A DNA stretch of 64,000 nt from Diphasiastrum complanatum (Eukaryota; Streptophyta; Lycopodiopsida; Lycopodiales; Lycopodiaceae). The translations under genes and the position numbers were made by a program. The notes beneath the pieces were generated by a model. That model ran no database searches. It saw only the letters and a program-made list of their open reading frames with translations, and was not told the DNA's origin. Of the stretch, positions 44,220-57,309 are shown piece after piece (the first letter of the stretch is position 1; the number at the start of each line of letters is the position of its first letter). The stretch is taken from NCBI GenBank assembly GCA_029204225.1, contig CM055095.1, positions 41,225,719 to 41,289,718 on the forward strand, in the 5' to 3' direction.

Positions 44220-44470
44220 GAGGTGAGTAGGGAGAAAAGGAGCAATTCTTCTAGAAATTGCTTTCGCGATGACCTTATAAGAGGTGTTAAGCATATTAAG
44301 AGATCAATAGTCAAAGATATTGGAGGGGGACACAATTTTAGGAATGAGTTTTAATAAGACCTTGGGAGAAGGAAGAAGGAAAGGTGACAGAGGAGATCTC
44401 AGAGTGAGTCGCCAAGAGGAAGAGGGACCTAGAACATTTCAATGAGCCAAAAAAAAGTCAGGAGTTATCC
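44220..44470 (-). pseudogene. LINE reverse transcriptase N-terminal fragment
   Basis: The - strand reads LLKLIPKIVSPSNIFDY, then a stop where Arg is usual, then SLNMLNTSYKVIAKAISRRI and FLPTHLS. This is the conserved non-LTR RT block xxLIPKxxxPxxxxxYRPISLxNxxYKxxAKxxxxRL. The endonuclease domain that should precede it is not found. Confidence 0.7.
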
Positions 44471-44861
44471 CGTGTGGGACGAGGAGTTTTGTCTTTGTTA
44501 GAGTCATACCTCTTTGTCGTTGAAGTGTATGCAAGTTTATCTCGTCGTTTTGAGGCTAGACAAAACAAAAATTAAAGGAGGCTCTGGAACCACAACGTAG
44601 CAGTCAGAGGAACTTGGGGTTCCTTCGTTGTTGGACAACAAAGTAGCGGTAGTAAGAACCTTATGAAGTACATCGTACTTTGTTGCTTCAATAGGAAACA
44701 ATGCATTGCTGAGGTGTTGTCTGTGGACAGATGGCGTCAGTCGCATTTTTTGTCAAGGAAACTGCGACATTCAGATCAAGTTTTGGATCGTCTCCTATCG
44801 TTCTGAGTTCTGAGCTAGCAGAAATAAATGGCTCTCCAGACGCTGGCTCTGAAACTAGATC

Positions 44862-46012
44862 CTAACCTTTGCAATTTGCATAGCCAATGGACAGTTTAGA
44901 GTCTTCTGCTATCTGGAATCCAAACTCAGGTGAGCTCCTGACCAGGGACGACCGAACAAAACTGGATAAAGTAGGCAGATCCGCAATCTGTGCCTCCGAG
45001 TTGTTTAGTTTATGCTTCTTTGTTCTCTCTTCCATAGAAACCGCTATCTTCGTGGGTTGATGCATGTCTTCTAAGTCACAAAGCATGGTAGCTGGATTAA
45101 TCTCAAAAGCCACTGTAGGAAATACCACATCTTTGTCTTCTTGTACTTTTGAAGGCAAAAGCTCAATTTCTTTTGGATCTGCTAAAATAACCAGGTTATT
45201 GGGATTCACTGCTAGACTATCATCTGTAGCACTCAAAGAACTGTCTGGGTCATCTGATGATATAAAAGGAGCCGATTCCAAAGCCCTGTCGAAGGAGCTT
45301 GGTTATGGCTGCTGTTGGATAGATAGACAAGTCCATTTGATAGAGACAAGTCCATTTGATACTTACCCTTACAAGCTGCAAAATTCGAGGCAGAAGGAGA
45401 ATCTGAATTGGAAGAGGCATAAAGTCCGAAACTTTTAAGTTGCATCAGAGAAGGGCTGTCCAAATCTGAGGAGAGCGAAGTGTTCTTGATCAATTTCTCG
45501 CTAGGGTCGTCTCGGAGTGCATAGCTAATAAAAGCTCCTATAGTGAGAGCTGGGAGGAGAAGTATCATCATTGGAAGAGCTCTCCATCCAGCTAGTGCTG
45601 CAGTACTGCCTTAGAAAGGGAGACCAAAACCCACATAGGATTTAGTCAAGACCACAAGTGCTGAACGAAGAGATTTTTTCTTGTGGACTACCTTCTGAAA
45701 AGTCGGAAAAGAAGGGATACCAACAACATTCAAACAAGAGCAAAGAGAGAGGTTGAAACAAGATTTGCAGTACAACGGAAGAGTGCTCAAGGTAAACCTC
45801 GCCGCCAAAGATACTAAGGAGGGAAGGAGAAAAACATCGGTTAACTTCCAAAGGATGCATGCACTGATATGAGGAGAAAAAAGAGATTCAAAATAATCAT
45901 CAATGTCGAGGACTTCTCCGAGACTCAAAAGAAGACCGAAGACTGAGACATTTAAGCCTAGCAGGAAAGAAATGAAGAGTAATGCGAAGCAGAAGGAAAA
46001 TAAAATCCGCAT
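44862..46012 (-). pseudogene. Unidentified ORFs upstream of the LINE RT (possible ORF1)
   Basis: Three - strand frames follow one another (46012-45611, 45571-45233, 45281-44862), with a frameshift near 45260 where the Ser/Asp-rich sequence continues from one frame to the next. The last encodes 139 residues rich in Ser, Glu and Lys. Their order before a LINE RT suggests a degraded ORF1, but no domain was recognised. Confidence 0.35.
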
Positions 46013-46587
46013 TCCTAGGACTGAAATTCTTGCTGAATTTCAAAGCGTTTAGACAAGATAGTTGTAATCAAAGCTCACTCAAGTAAACGCTAGTCACATA
46101 TGTATGAAGCAAACTATAAATTCAAAGAGCATATTAGAAGTCCTTTTTCTATATAATGGATTCTTTTACTCCTAGTTGGATGTTAGCTTGCAAATGTCGA
46201 TGATAACCATAATATAGTCAAATAGTTTTGCATTAAAGAGAATTCTGGTACTCCAACAACAGGTTGGATGATAGCTTGAAACTGGCACACGCATCAAGGG
46301 TGATAATCAAACTTCATTTAAAGAATGTGTAAACATGAAACTCCTGGGCCAGGGCAACTTAAAACGCCAGGCTTGTTTAAGTACCTTTTTGCCACTATAT
46401 ATCTTTTAGCAACAGGATCAAATGACTGAGAGCATTAGATTAAGAGAGCCAATTGGGGTGACGATGGTGAGCGGTACGGGCACATGGACGATTGGATTCT
46501 GGATTGGAGCAAGTAGTTGTTGCTCAATGACCCATAACATTGTCCAGGAGCAAAGCATCCCTCTTCATGTGCAATCAACAGATGTAG

Positions 46588-49500
46588 TCAATTCTCAAGA
46601 GAAGTAGACCAACTAATTGCAAGTGCCGGGATTCTCTCTTCGACAACTTTCCATACATGTTCAAAATCCTCATCCGCATCCCTAAGGGACTGAACCATCC
46701 TCATCAAAAAGGTTGACTTTTTATCATTCTCAAAGCATTTCTGCAGAGTACTTATATATTCATGAATTTCATGTGCTTGCAGGCCCAAAAGTAGGTAAGG
46801 CAGCAAATGAGTATGCGATGCCTCCATTACAGTCATGCACCTACAAATCAAATTTGCCTGCTGCTTGCTTCCCAAGCCTGCAATTTCCAGCAATGGTAAA
46901 AGCTGCATTTCTTCTTCTTGAAAATGGTTTGTAGTGTATGCCTGATGAAAAAGAAACTTTGTTCAGCAATTTAACTAGCATCAAGTCCTTAGCAACAGTG
47001 TAAGTCAATTCTACGAGTAATCGTCACCAACAATGTATGAAAGAGCATGAGTTTATATCCTGGAGTTTTCCTCTAACCTTAAAAGTCCGCAATCTGATTG
47101 CTAGAGCCAGAAGAGCTTCACTGTATATAGCACTGCCAGGTTCAATTGCCAGGACTGACTTAATATCTTCTCGAATGCCATTCATGATAGGCAAATCCCT
47201 TGCATGGTCACCGTTTGAGTGTTCCGTCGCACCTGCTCAATGCCAAATTAGCATCCTGGAACACAGCAGCTTCAGGAATAAAAAGCAGACAAAATATTTC
47301 CAAAAAGTATCAATCCTATCCGTGGTATCAAAGCATTGAGGATTTCATTTGAATATTTTAACAACTAGGAATCCTTCAGCTGAATGGAGCTGCAGCGTGC
47401 ATCTCAAATGATATTATCATGGAGTTTGAAACAAGCAGCTTCGACTCAACAGTTTCTAATGTTCAAAATCTAATTACTTCAATTCTATTTTAGCCTCTGC
47501 AAATAAGTAGTACACCTACATTGTTCTCCTTGCAAGGATGCCTAAAAATATCAGCATTCTCTTATTCTAAAGCTTCAATTGGAAATATAGAAATATCAGC
47601 ATTTTCTGATTCTAAAGCTGAATCACTTGGAAGTATAGAAATAGGATATAGCATGTTGAGTTGTATATCTGAAATTCTGAATACATATATGATCCAAACC
47701 ATACCACTATGGGCATGAGATGCACCTCCATTACAAACATTAATGATTACAATTAGGGATGGTATAAGGTGTAACCCACTCTGAGGGGTCGAGTATGGTC
47801 AACAACCTCGAGTAAAACCTTAAATTTTCATATACCTTGAATGTTCTGTGTCAGCATCTATCTAAGCATCATATTCTCTTTTAAAACACTCAGAGATGTT
47901 AGGTCAGCTTTCTGAAGACTCATACGTGAATTTTATACCGTTCTCATTTATGATAGGAATGTAGTGGCTGCTCTCAATGATAGTTTCCCACAATAATTTT
48001 TTGCCTATAATTTTTAGCCACATTCGCTAATAAGGTTTTGCTACAGTAGGTTTCCATATTACTCATAGAACCTTGTATCTCTAGCCTCGCTCTATAGACA
48101 TATAAAGCGACTTAGACCACGCAGGTGACTTTAAGTTTTAATGAGCTTCCTAATGCACGGTTTTCCTTAAAGCATTCCTGTCAAAGTGATTACGAGCTTT
48201 TTTATTTAACCCTTAAGAAGGTGTAGCCTATAGAAAACTGCTAGCTTTCCACAAAGCAATTCTTTTCTTCTTAGGCAAATTAGACATTTAATTGGCCATT
48301 TCAGATTGCAATGGAGAATGGACTTCAAAATTTGATCATTTTCTATGCTTCTATCTTCATCTTTCCAGATCGTAAAAATCTGGTCTATCAGAAGAGTCTG
48401 CTTTAGAGCTCCACGTTGCTTCATAATTTTATTCATTATCTTAACTCGTCAATATCGAATTTCATCTTCAGTCAGCGATTGCAGCCTAAAACTTCATCGG
48501 TTACATAACCTTGGTTTTATAGTCTGATTCTAGAGGTGCCACTATCTAATAAGATAATGCACTGCTTTGCATGATTCAAAAAACATTGATTATAAGCATC
48601 ATCCTAACCTTGAACAGAGCATAACCAAAACCTTGAACAGAGCATTGTCTGGTAAATCTGCAGAGCGATTTTAGACAAAACATCTGTACAGCTATCTTGT
48701 TGACACCATTTATATTCGAGCTCTAAAGGGGTGGGTGAGACGTTGCATGTCTTTTTGGTTTGGTTCACATTCAATTTGTTGCTCGAAAACACATAGAAGA
48801 TTAAATGGCGGTATTGCGAATGAGGTGGTGCACACAGAAAACTGCAATGATATCATTCAGGACGAGGGCCAAAAAGTGATGAACACTTGTTGAAATAACA
48901 GAGTAGGGAAGTTACCGTTAGCAGCCTTTTCAATTGCCGGGAAGACCACCCTCTCTTCCATTTGTGCATGCTCTTGCATTACCTCTACGAGTTGGCCATA
49001 GACTTTACACAGCTTTTTGACCTTCATCCCCACAAGGGCTTTCACAGGAGCCATCCCTTGTTTAGCAACAGCCAATTCATCTGCAAGCTCAACAAGCTTC
49101 TCCATGTGCCAAAGTATGCTCCGGTGTTGCAAGATTGTTACCGTTACAACTGCTGGAGGAGCTCCCTCTGCCAGTAGTTTGGCAGCTGATGACTGTAACA
49201 GTTCGATGTCCACCTTCACAGAAACGTAACTTGGAAAAGATACCATCCGTTTTGTGTAGCCAAGCAAGTAAGAATGTAAGCTGCTTATCTCTATCCCACG
49301 AAAGTATGCCAGAGGGTGCACAAGTTCCAGAAATGGAATAAGGTACACATCAACAAGGCTGAAATCCTTGCCCATAAAATAAGGTCCTTCCTTGCTGTGT
49401 TCCCAAATACCAGAGTCCAGCTTTGCAAAAGCTGCATGTAATTTCGTTTCGAGATCCTGCTGACCATATGGATTTTTTCCGTATAATACCTGCTCAATTA

Positions 49501-49930
49501 AAGGAGAGAATGTATCTCGGACATACCCAACCCAGTCTTTTACATCCTTTTCGAAACTACCTAAAAGGAGTAGTGGAGGTTCGCAAAGCGTCGTCTCTAT
49601 ATACTCTAAGATCTCATCTGTTGAGCCGCAAATCCTTTTCTCCCCATGCTGCAAAACAGGAAGTTTGCCTTTGGGACAAACCGGGGCCATCCACTCCTTG
49701 GTTTTGGCCTTCAAATCTTGAGAAGTTAGCCATGTTGGATTAACAGTAATGCCTTTGTGCTGCAGTGCAATTCTTATTCGAGCAGTAAAAGGACAGAGCT
49801 CAAGTCCAAATAGCTGAAACCTATTCGAGAAGTCATATAGTGGAGATGAAGACGGTGCAACAGCAGCAGACAATTTCGATGTTTCATAGCTATTTGTGCT
49901 TCGGATACGCTTCGTCCAACATATTCCCAT
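46588..49930 (-). CDS. Glutathione S-transferase fused to a hemerythrin (HHE) domain, GSTH class
   Basis: Exons on the - strand: 49930-48916, 47232-47078, 46941-46588. Donor and acceptor sites are GT..AG, intron phases are 1 then 0, and the product is 507 aa. Residues 36-115 form a thioredoxin-fold GST N-domain with CPFTAR (Cys46, in the place used by Cys-type GSTs such as Lambda, DHAR and Omega), cis-Pro block KLPVL (89-93) and GSTDEI (102-107, glutathione binding). Residues 125-240 form the helical GST C-domain. Residues 260-415 hold the hemerythrin ligands: His269, His275, His321-x3-Glu325, His348 in HARDLP, and His396-x3-Glu400. So a di-iron site appears complete. The start ATG 49930 is the first in frame. 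The GSTH (hemerythrin GST) class is known from the moss Physcomitrella; its substrate is unknown, and roles in redox or metal sensing are inference. Confidence 0.9.
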
Positions 49931-52372
49931 TCTTATGTCAAATTATACTCCAAAAAATAAAGAGATTTATGATATTTTGTACAGTCTTCGGGTCTTGAAT
50001 GATCAACAATGGCCAGCAGTAGTCACAAGTCACATATCCCTTGCCAAGATTTGCATAGAAGGAGAAATTTCTGTCCTCAACAAGTTTGAAGGCAATGCCC
50101 AATATTCTCGAGGCTTCGTCTTTCAAATAATTATGTAGGTGATGCAGAACGTAGCTACACTCTGTCAAAATTTGCAAAATAGAGCAGTAACAAAAAATTC
50201 TAAGTGGTCAGGACGTCATGAATATTGACAGCAACAGAGTAGCGTGAAGTCTTGAACCCAAAGCATTCGAGCAGTTTCATTATTGATGATACATTATACA
50301 CAACTACATTCTATACAACTACAGCAGTTTCATTATTAATGACACGTTATATACAACTACAGACTCTCCTAAAGATTCTGTACCGTAAGCCCTGAATATT
50401 GACAAACAGAGAAGTATGACTTGCAATATTCAACCAACTTCAAGATTAATGATACAATATATACATCTATAGCGAATGGACATTCATAAAACATTTGTAA
50501 AGACAAGCAAGCAGGCCACAATCATTTGAATGATAAGAAGCTGCCACTACTCAAGCATTGTTGAAAAACCTAGTTAACAGCAAAGCGAGACCATTATGTA
50601 ATGATCCCGAGCTCCTTAAGATTTTATTTCAAGTAATATCAAACGAAAGAAAAACGGTAGCTACCTTTGCCGGAGATTTTAAACCCGATAGATTCAGCTT
50701 CAAATATCACGACAAGCATTCAGAATGTCAGTAATAGTACATAGCATTATATGCATTCAAGATCAGAGAGATGGATCAAAGCTTCCAAAAAACGCAGAGT
50801 CTTAAGTCTGACATGCACAGGCAGCAGATTTAAAGCATTTTCTGATTCGTCTCTTTTGAGTAGGGATTGCAGACATCCACGAAGCACATGGCAATCTCTG
50901 CGCCGGACAAGCAGAGGACGTGGATCGAGAAAAGTGAGGCGCAAATTGAGAAACGGTCCTTTCTCATCTCATCTGGACCAACGATCCATCCGTCCGTCCA
51001 TGTCAAGAAATCCGTTACAGATAGATTGGTGAATGTTCTTCTTGAATGTTGCTGTTGATAATACGGTCGTTACTTTTGTTTTTCAAAAACAAGATGATGA
51101 TGATGATGATGAGATGATGGTGCCCAATTTCAGTCCATGGAGCACATGAAGATTTCATGGGCCCAAATACTCACATGCTCCAAATGCTTCCTCTTAAGGC
51201 CCACCATTAGATCAATATTGAGACCACTAAATTGCTATGAACTAGATACTAGTTGTTTGGAGCAGCTCCATTGTAATATGAGTTATTATATATTATAGAT
51301 TTTCGTTGTTTGGAAGTTGGAACAACGTATTTCCATTGCCCTGCAATGTGCTAAGGCCCTATCAATCCTGCAACGGGCGACGGTGGCTGGGTCTGCTACA
51401 TCTCATCTCCCTTCATTAGTCGACTCACCACCTCTTCACTTTTCTGATCTGTTGCAGTCAATTGGCAGACTCCCACTGACATCATCATAGTTTATGCACT
51501 TTTATTTTTAATGCAAGGATCTGGATTAATCTTAGCTTTACTGCAAGTTTCGCTCTTGTTTGAGCTTACTTTTGCTTAAACTTTCCCTTCGGGGTGTATA
51601 TATATATATCATTTTCATCAGTGTACCTACTAGTTTTTTCTATGAATAAATGCACCAGGGTATCACTTATAGATACTCGTTGTTTGGAGCTCCATTGTAA
51701 TATGAGTTATTATATCCTTAGCATGGACAGACAAACACCCATTATCGTACATATGTGTGTCATAAAAATCTAAAAACATTTACGTATAATTTTCAAGATT
51801 CCATCAATTATTCCATCCATGAAAGCTAAGTATTTCCAAGACTTCCATAAGTATTTTCAAGATTCCATGTGAAGCTTATGTATTTTTAAGTTAAATATTT
51901 TCAAGATTTCATTCATGAGATTTTTCTATTTTGAGGGATGAAAATTACAACCAATTGAATTCTAAAAAAAAAAAGAGGCCCCATTATCATGCCCTAGGTA
52001 ATGTTGGTCCCCAAACTCAATTTGGGCCGATGATCTACGAAAGATTTGAGCATAAACACACTATAAGAATTTCTCAATTGCACTTCTTCATGCTTCACGA
52101 TGTTGTGGCAATTTCAAGTTTCTTGTGTATTTCACATTGTTTTAAGAGTTTCTCAAGTACGTTCCTCAACTACACACGCTTCATGTGCTAACTAGGAATG
52201 AACTAGGAATACATCACTTTCTCATTGGTACGTATTGAGTGCACGTGGTTATATGTTGTTGGCTTTGAGCCATAACTTGCCAACCCATGAGTACTATAGA
52301 GACTTTGTGTAAGTTAATGATAGATGATTTCAAATCCTTAACCATGCATTATTTTTGCATGTAGGATTGTGG

Positions 52373-52375
<3 letters not shown>
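49931..52375. other. Upstream of the GST gene; no other gene seen
   Basis: It contains loosely repeated AT-rich blocks: a 65-bp-type repeat GCAGTTTCATTATT..ACACAACTACA (50270-50360), a (GAT)n run at 51091-51112, and a duplicated block TTGTTTGGAG..CTCCATTGTAATATGAGTTATTATAT (near 51252 and 51677). No reliable TATA box was fixed. Confidence 0.45.

Positions 52376-52447
<72 letters not shown>
52376..52447. repeat. (GA)n tract, about 72 bp
   Basis: A pure GA run on the + strand. Confidence 0.95.
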
Positions 52448-52450
<3 letters not shown>

Positions 52451-53049
52451 GTTTGACTACTTATTAGCACTTCTAAGAATCGATTAGTGGAAGCCTTTGT
52501 CAATGCTTGCCAAAATCCTATCATCTAGTAAAGTCATTGAAAAGCTTGATTCTAAATTGTCGTAGATAGAGATGGCGGAGGAGAAAAGTGGCGGAAAAAT
52601 AAGCAAAGAGATGGAAATGATTGATGACAAAAGGCTGGACAAAACACAAATAAAACAATCTTGCAAGAGGCCTCATCTCTTCAAGAGAGCTTTGCCACTG
52701 GTGACACTCCTCAAATTGACAACTTCTCCCCTAAAAACACTAGTCTTCATCTAGAAAAGAGAAAAATGAGTGTCTTGAGAAGTCCCTTGAGCTTCACAAT
52801 CTATTAGTGCAAGTTCTTTTTCTTTTCCCTACACAATGTTGAACACTATTAAAATCTAGCAAAGATATTAGATGAAACCTCCTTGCGGACGAGATACAAA
52901 AAAAACATTGCAATAATGGTCGTCAATTGAATATGCAAATGTCAATGAATTGTGACATCGGTTGAGTTTTTATCTCTCTCTAAAAATTTACCTTTATTGA
53001 TATAAGATTCTGAACAAATGTACATCTAGTTGTGATTAAAGCATCAAGT

Positions 53050-53420
53050 GCTTAGGAAGATAGTGAAAAGCTTTCAAACCAATCCCCTTTTCCGGTCACG
53101 TGTCTTGTAGCACCCGAGTCAACGAACCATCTTATGCCATTATCACTTTGCAAAGCCAATGCTAATGAGAACACATTAGTCTCATCCTCCTCTATATCTT
53201 CTTCAACTAAATTACCTTGTTGCTTCACTTTCCCTTGCTTGATATCTGCCTTCTGTTTGTAACATTTCCTCACCTAATGGCCTTGCTTGTGGCAATAATA
53301 GCATTTGTCTTTTTTCTTCTTTGGCTTCAAAAATGACTCTCCCCTGATCTTCATCATCTTTTACCTTCTTTGGAATTTGCTTTCAACCCTTTTGCCCTTG
53401 GCTAGCAATCTGATCTTCTT
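53050..53420 (-). pseudogene. Copia zinc knuckle and protease fragment
   Basis: The - strand reads a lysine-rich stretch, then CYYCHKQGH..RKCYKQ (a CCHC knuckle with a stop inside), then an acidic linker and WFVDSGATRHVTG, the copia aspartic protease motif with DSGA intact. It is a short internal piece of a different copia family from copia-1 to copia-5. Confidence 0.85.
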
Positions 53421-53475
53421 GTGTGGCTTGTCATGATTTTATTGTTGAAATCAGAGCATACAACAGATATTCAAG

Positions 53476-53579
<104 letters not shown>

Positions 53580-53599
53580 CAGTATCCGGTTCCTATGCA

Positions 53600-56500
53600 A
53601 AACGAATGGTTCTTGGGTGGCTTGCCTAAGAAAATGGATCGTTATTGTTGATGAGGATTGATGACCTCTTTGGAAGATGTCATTGCCTCTGCCGAAAATT
53701 ACGAAACTTCTCGAATTTCTCATAGATGGAGGAATGAGAGTAAAAGTAGTAAAAAGCATAAATTGAAACGTACAGAAGAATCTGAATCATCTACTGAGTT
53801 TGAATGGGAATCTGATTCAGTAGATGAGGAAGAGTCTTCAGAGTATTCATCTTATTTTTCTTCATCAGAAGAAGAATCTTCTTATAGAAAATCCAATAGT
53901 AGGAATTCAGATATGAAGAAAAGAATGGAGAAATCCGAAAAGATGGATCCATTAAGGAAGAGTGTTGAGATATTAGCAAAAGAAATGAGTGATTTAAAAG
54001 TTTAGATGTCTGACGTTAAAGCCAAACGGAAAAAAACGAAGCTTAACACCAATGTTTTGTGTACCGCTTGTGGGAAGGAAGGTCATTCTAAGAAAAACTG
54101 TCCCAGTTTATAGACTAACTATTTAGAAGAGGAATTATTCCTCTATTCGATTAATAATCATGAGGAGGTAGCTTATATTGCAACTCCTACTAACCAAAAG
54201 AACATTATATTAAAACCGCGTACTAGTCAACAATACACTATTTTGCGTAGAGGAGGGACAAGAGATTCCACTCCTCCACCTAGAGTAAGGGGTTCGTGCT
54301 ACAATTGTGGAGCCTTGGGTCACTATTCGCCTGATTGCCTTGAACCCAGGAGGTCAGTAGCATATGTGCCACTCTGTGCTAATTGTAAAGGCGAAGGGCA
54401 TATCACTACTGAATGTCCTTAGCCACAACAACCACGGTCTAAACCGAGGTTTCTAAACTCGCCTAGAGAAGATGACCTTCGGCCATCTAAAACTAACACT
54501 GACATGATAGTTCAGAGGATAGAAGTAGAGTCCGAATCACAGGATCAAGACCGTCAATGGCCTGATTTAGATGTAGAGATAAATAAAGTAACTACTAGAA
54601 GTAGTAAAGATTCTTCAACTCTTAAAGATAAGAAGAAAACTAAGAAGACGAAATCTGCAAAAAACGCGACAGAAAAAGCGAACGTCGTAGAACAGTCAAT
54701 AGAAATTTTTAATAGTAGAGAATTAGACCTTGATAGGCCTACTGAAAAATATTATGATGTTGATATTAGTTCAGAAGCTAAAAAGCTTTTAGATGAAAAA
54801 ACCAGAAAAGTTAAGAAAGTAACATTTTCAGATCCAGTTATAAGTAGCGAGATACCTAGAAATCTATAGTCACTTAGAACCCGTTCATATGATATAGTAG
54901 AAGACCTTGTCTCCAGAATGCCCAATATAACTTTTAAATAGTTATTAGAGGATAATCAGTATTATAAGAAAGAAATTAAGCCATTTTTGGAAAGGAAAAA
55001 GAAATGAAAAACGAAGTTACCATTAGTCAATGTAGGATTAGTTAACTACAGTGATGAAGGTCAACCCGAGATTCAGGTAGTAATCAATGGCTGTATTTTA
55101 GATAGTGTGTCCATAGATTTTGGATCTAGCATAAACATAATGACTGAAGAAACAACATACGAGTTAGGCATTCACCATAGAATAGCACCCACATGAAACA
55201 TTAAGATTAGCTAATGCAACTAGAAGATCACCGATAGGAGAATTGTCCCAAGTGACAGTCCATATTGGTGACCATAAGTTCCTAATAGATTTTATTATAT
55301 TAAGGACTACAAGAGAATCGTCATATAAAGTATTATTAGGATGACCATGGCTCTACCAGGCCGATGTCATAACCCATTGGAAGAAGAAGAGATTACCTCC
55401 AGAGATCAGATCGAAACACAGACGGGGAAAAGTCATAAAAGAATTACGATATTTTGGGAGACACCTACATCATCCTCAAGTTTTACTTCAGAGGATAAGG
55501 TGAGACACCTACATCATCCTCGAGTTATACTTCAGAGGATGAAGGACTTCAGTTCGTAGGGACTGAGGAAGGGGAGAGATTTGTCACATTAAGTATACCT
55601 GATGAATTTCCCAATGAACATATAATGCGTATTCAATAGGAAACATCAATTTATATGGATATTATTAACTTTTTACTAGACCATATTTATCCTGAACATT
55701 TTAATAAACAACAAAAAAATGTTTTCCTTTCAAAAGTAGGACCTTATACGATTATAAATAAAATATTGTATAAATTAGGAGCTGACAATAGCCTTCGCCG
55801 ATGTTTAGAACCAATCGAGACGACCACTGTAATAAGTGCATCAGCATGAGGAACATTCGGGGGGTCACTATGCTCTTAAAAATACTGCAAGCAAGATCCT
55901 TAATGCTAAATATTGGTGGCCTACCGTCTATAGAGATGTTAAAATATTCATTCAGAAATGTGATGCGTGTCAGAGATGGGGAAACCCAGCTTCGTGACAC
56001 ATTGGTCGCTTACTCCAATTATTCCCTTAGCACCTTTTGAGAAGTGGGGGATAGATTTTGTATGGCCTATCAAACCAATCACGAGTAAAACTCGTTGACG
56101 ATACATTCTTGTTGCTATGGACTATGCTACCAAGATGGTAGAGACCGAAGCCACAGTTAAAAAAAATGCTAAGATTATAGCAAAGTTTTTATTCCAAAAC
56201 ATTATCACACGTTATGGATGTCCCTTAGAACTCGTTAGCGATAGGAGAACCAATTTTCTTAATCAGACCATCAGGCCATGTTGTCATACTTTTCCATTAC
56301 ACATCGCCAAACCACTGCATATAATCCAAAAGCGAATGGGCTTACGGAGTGGGCAAACAAAATTTTGTGTAAAATTTTGAGTAAAGTAATGGAAACGCAT
56401 TCTTCTAATTGGGATCTGAAGCTACCATCTGTCTTATGGGCATACAGAACTACCGAAAAGATTACAACTAGGTAGACTTCATACTATCTTGTGTATGGAA

Positions 56501-56930
56501 TGCATCCCATATTACCAATAGAATTCAAAGTTCCGACGTTTCGCATTAGTAATGAAGAGCGAATGGATGAACACGATAGTCTCCGGGAGCGATATCTTTC
56601 ATACAACTGGAGGAGGATCGTTGTCTTTCATTAATTGAGACTGAATGAGTTTAGAATAAAAGAAAAGAAATTTTCGATCAATCTATTAAAAAAATAAAAA
56701 TAAAACGAGGGGACTACGTGCTTCTATATGATAACAGACACACGTTGTTTCCTGGGAAATTACATACCAGATGGATGAGACCTTACAAAGTCATATAAGT
56801 TTTTAGCAATAGATCACTTCAGTTAGCCGATCTTAAAGGACATTTACTTGATACTCGAGTAAATGGCTCAAGAGTGAAGCGCTACTATGACTATTTTCCA
56901 ATAAATATGACAAGTTCAGAAATTTGCAAA
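53600..56930 (+). pseudogene. Ty3/gypsy element: gag, protease and integrase, without RT/RNase H
   Basis: Gag has a Ser/Glu-rich part (53760-53900), then three CCHC knuckles: CTACGKEGHSKKNC (about 54058-54100), CYNCGALGHYSPDC (about 54299-54340) and CANCKGEGHITTEC (about 54377-54418). Protease follows at 55015-55345, with IDFGSSINIM (the usual DSG is DFG here) and VLLG.PWLYQAD. A linker leads at about 55655 straight into the integrase N-domain: HEEHSGGH (55848-55871), then CDACQR (the HHCC zinc site). The catalytic core follows with GIDFVWP, D..A..K.V, FLFQNIITRYGCP and a shifted YNPKANGL.E block, then the C-terminal region to about 56920 (SRVKRYYDYF). RT and RNase H are absent. About ten in-frame stops, mostly TAG, plus frameshifts. 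Confidence 0.85.
55460..55541. repeat. 41-bp tandem duplication in the gypsy linker
   Basis: GAGACACCTACATCATCCTC is repeated (55460 and 55502), followed each time by AGTTWTACTTCAGAGGATRA. It sits between protease and integrase, near the place where RT is missing. Confidence 0.8.
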
Positions 56931-57309
56931 AATTTTGATACTATTCACATTTTATCCAATTTGAAAAAGTCGTCATCTTTGGTCCAATAATTTCCACCAT
57001 ATGTTTGTAACGAAATTTGTGACACTATTTACATTTCATTCAATTAATTGTTTGTCAATCCGTCACCTTCGCGAAATGTGCGAAAAAGGTGACACCTTTT
57101 GTTGATACTTTATTGTTGAGTCTGTACCTTCAAAATAAAGGACACGTTTTCATTAAATATTTGTCTAATCTGCCGGTATATCATCAATATACCAAAAACC
57201 TCAAACACTTTTGTTTTTTTGCCACCTCTTTTCCATCACTCTTGCTTTCTGATTTCGTGAACTTTTATGATCAAACTCTCTTCCGCCATCGCTAGTTTAT
57301 CACTACTAT

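Noticed and set aside
51091..51112. (GAT)n run upstream of the GST gene as a regulatory site
   Set aside because: Too far from the start codon (about 1.2 kb) and with no supporting motif.
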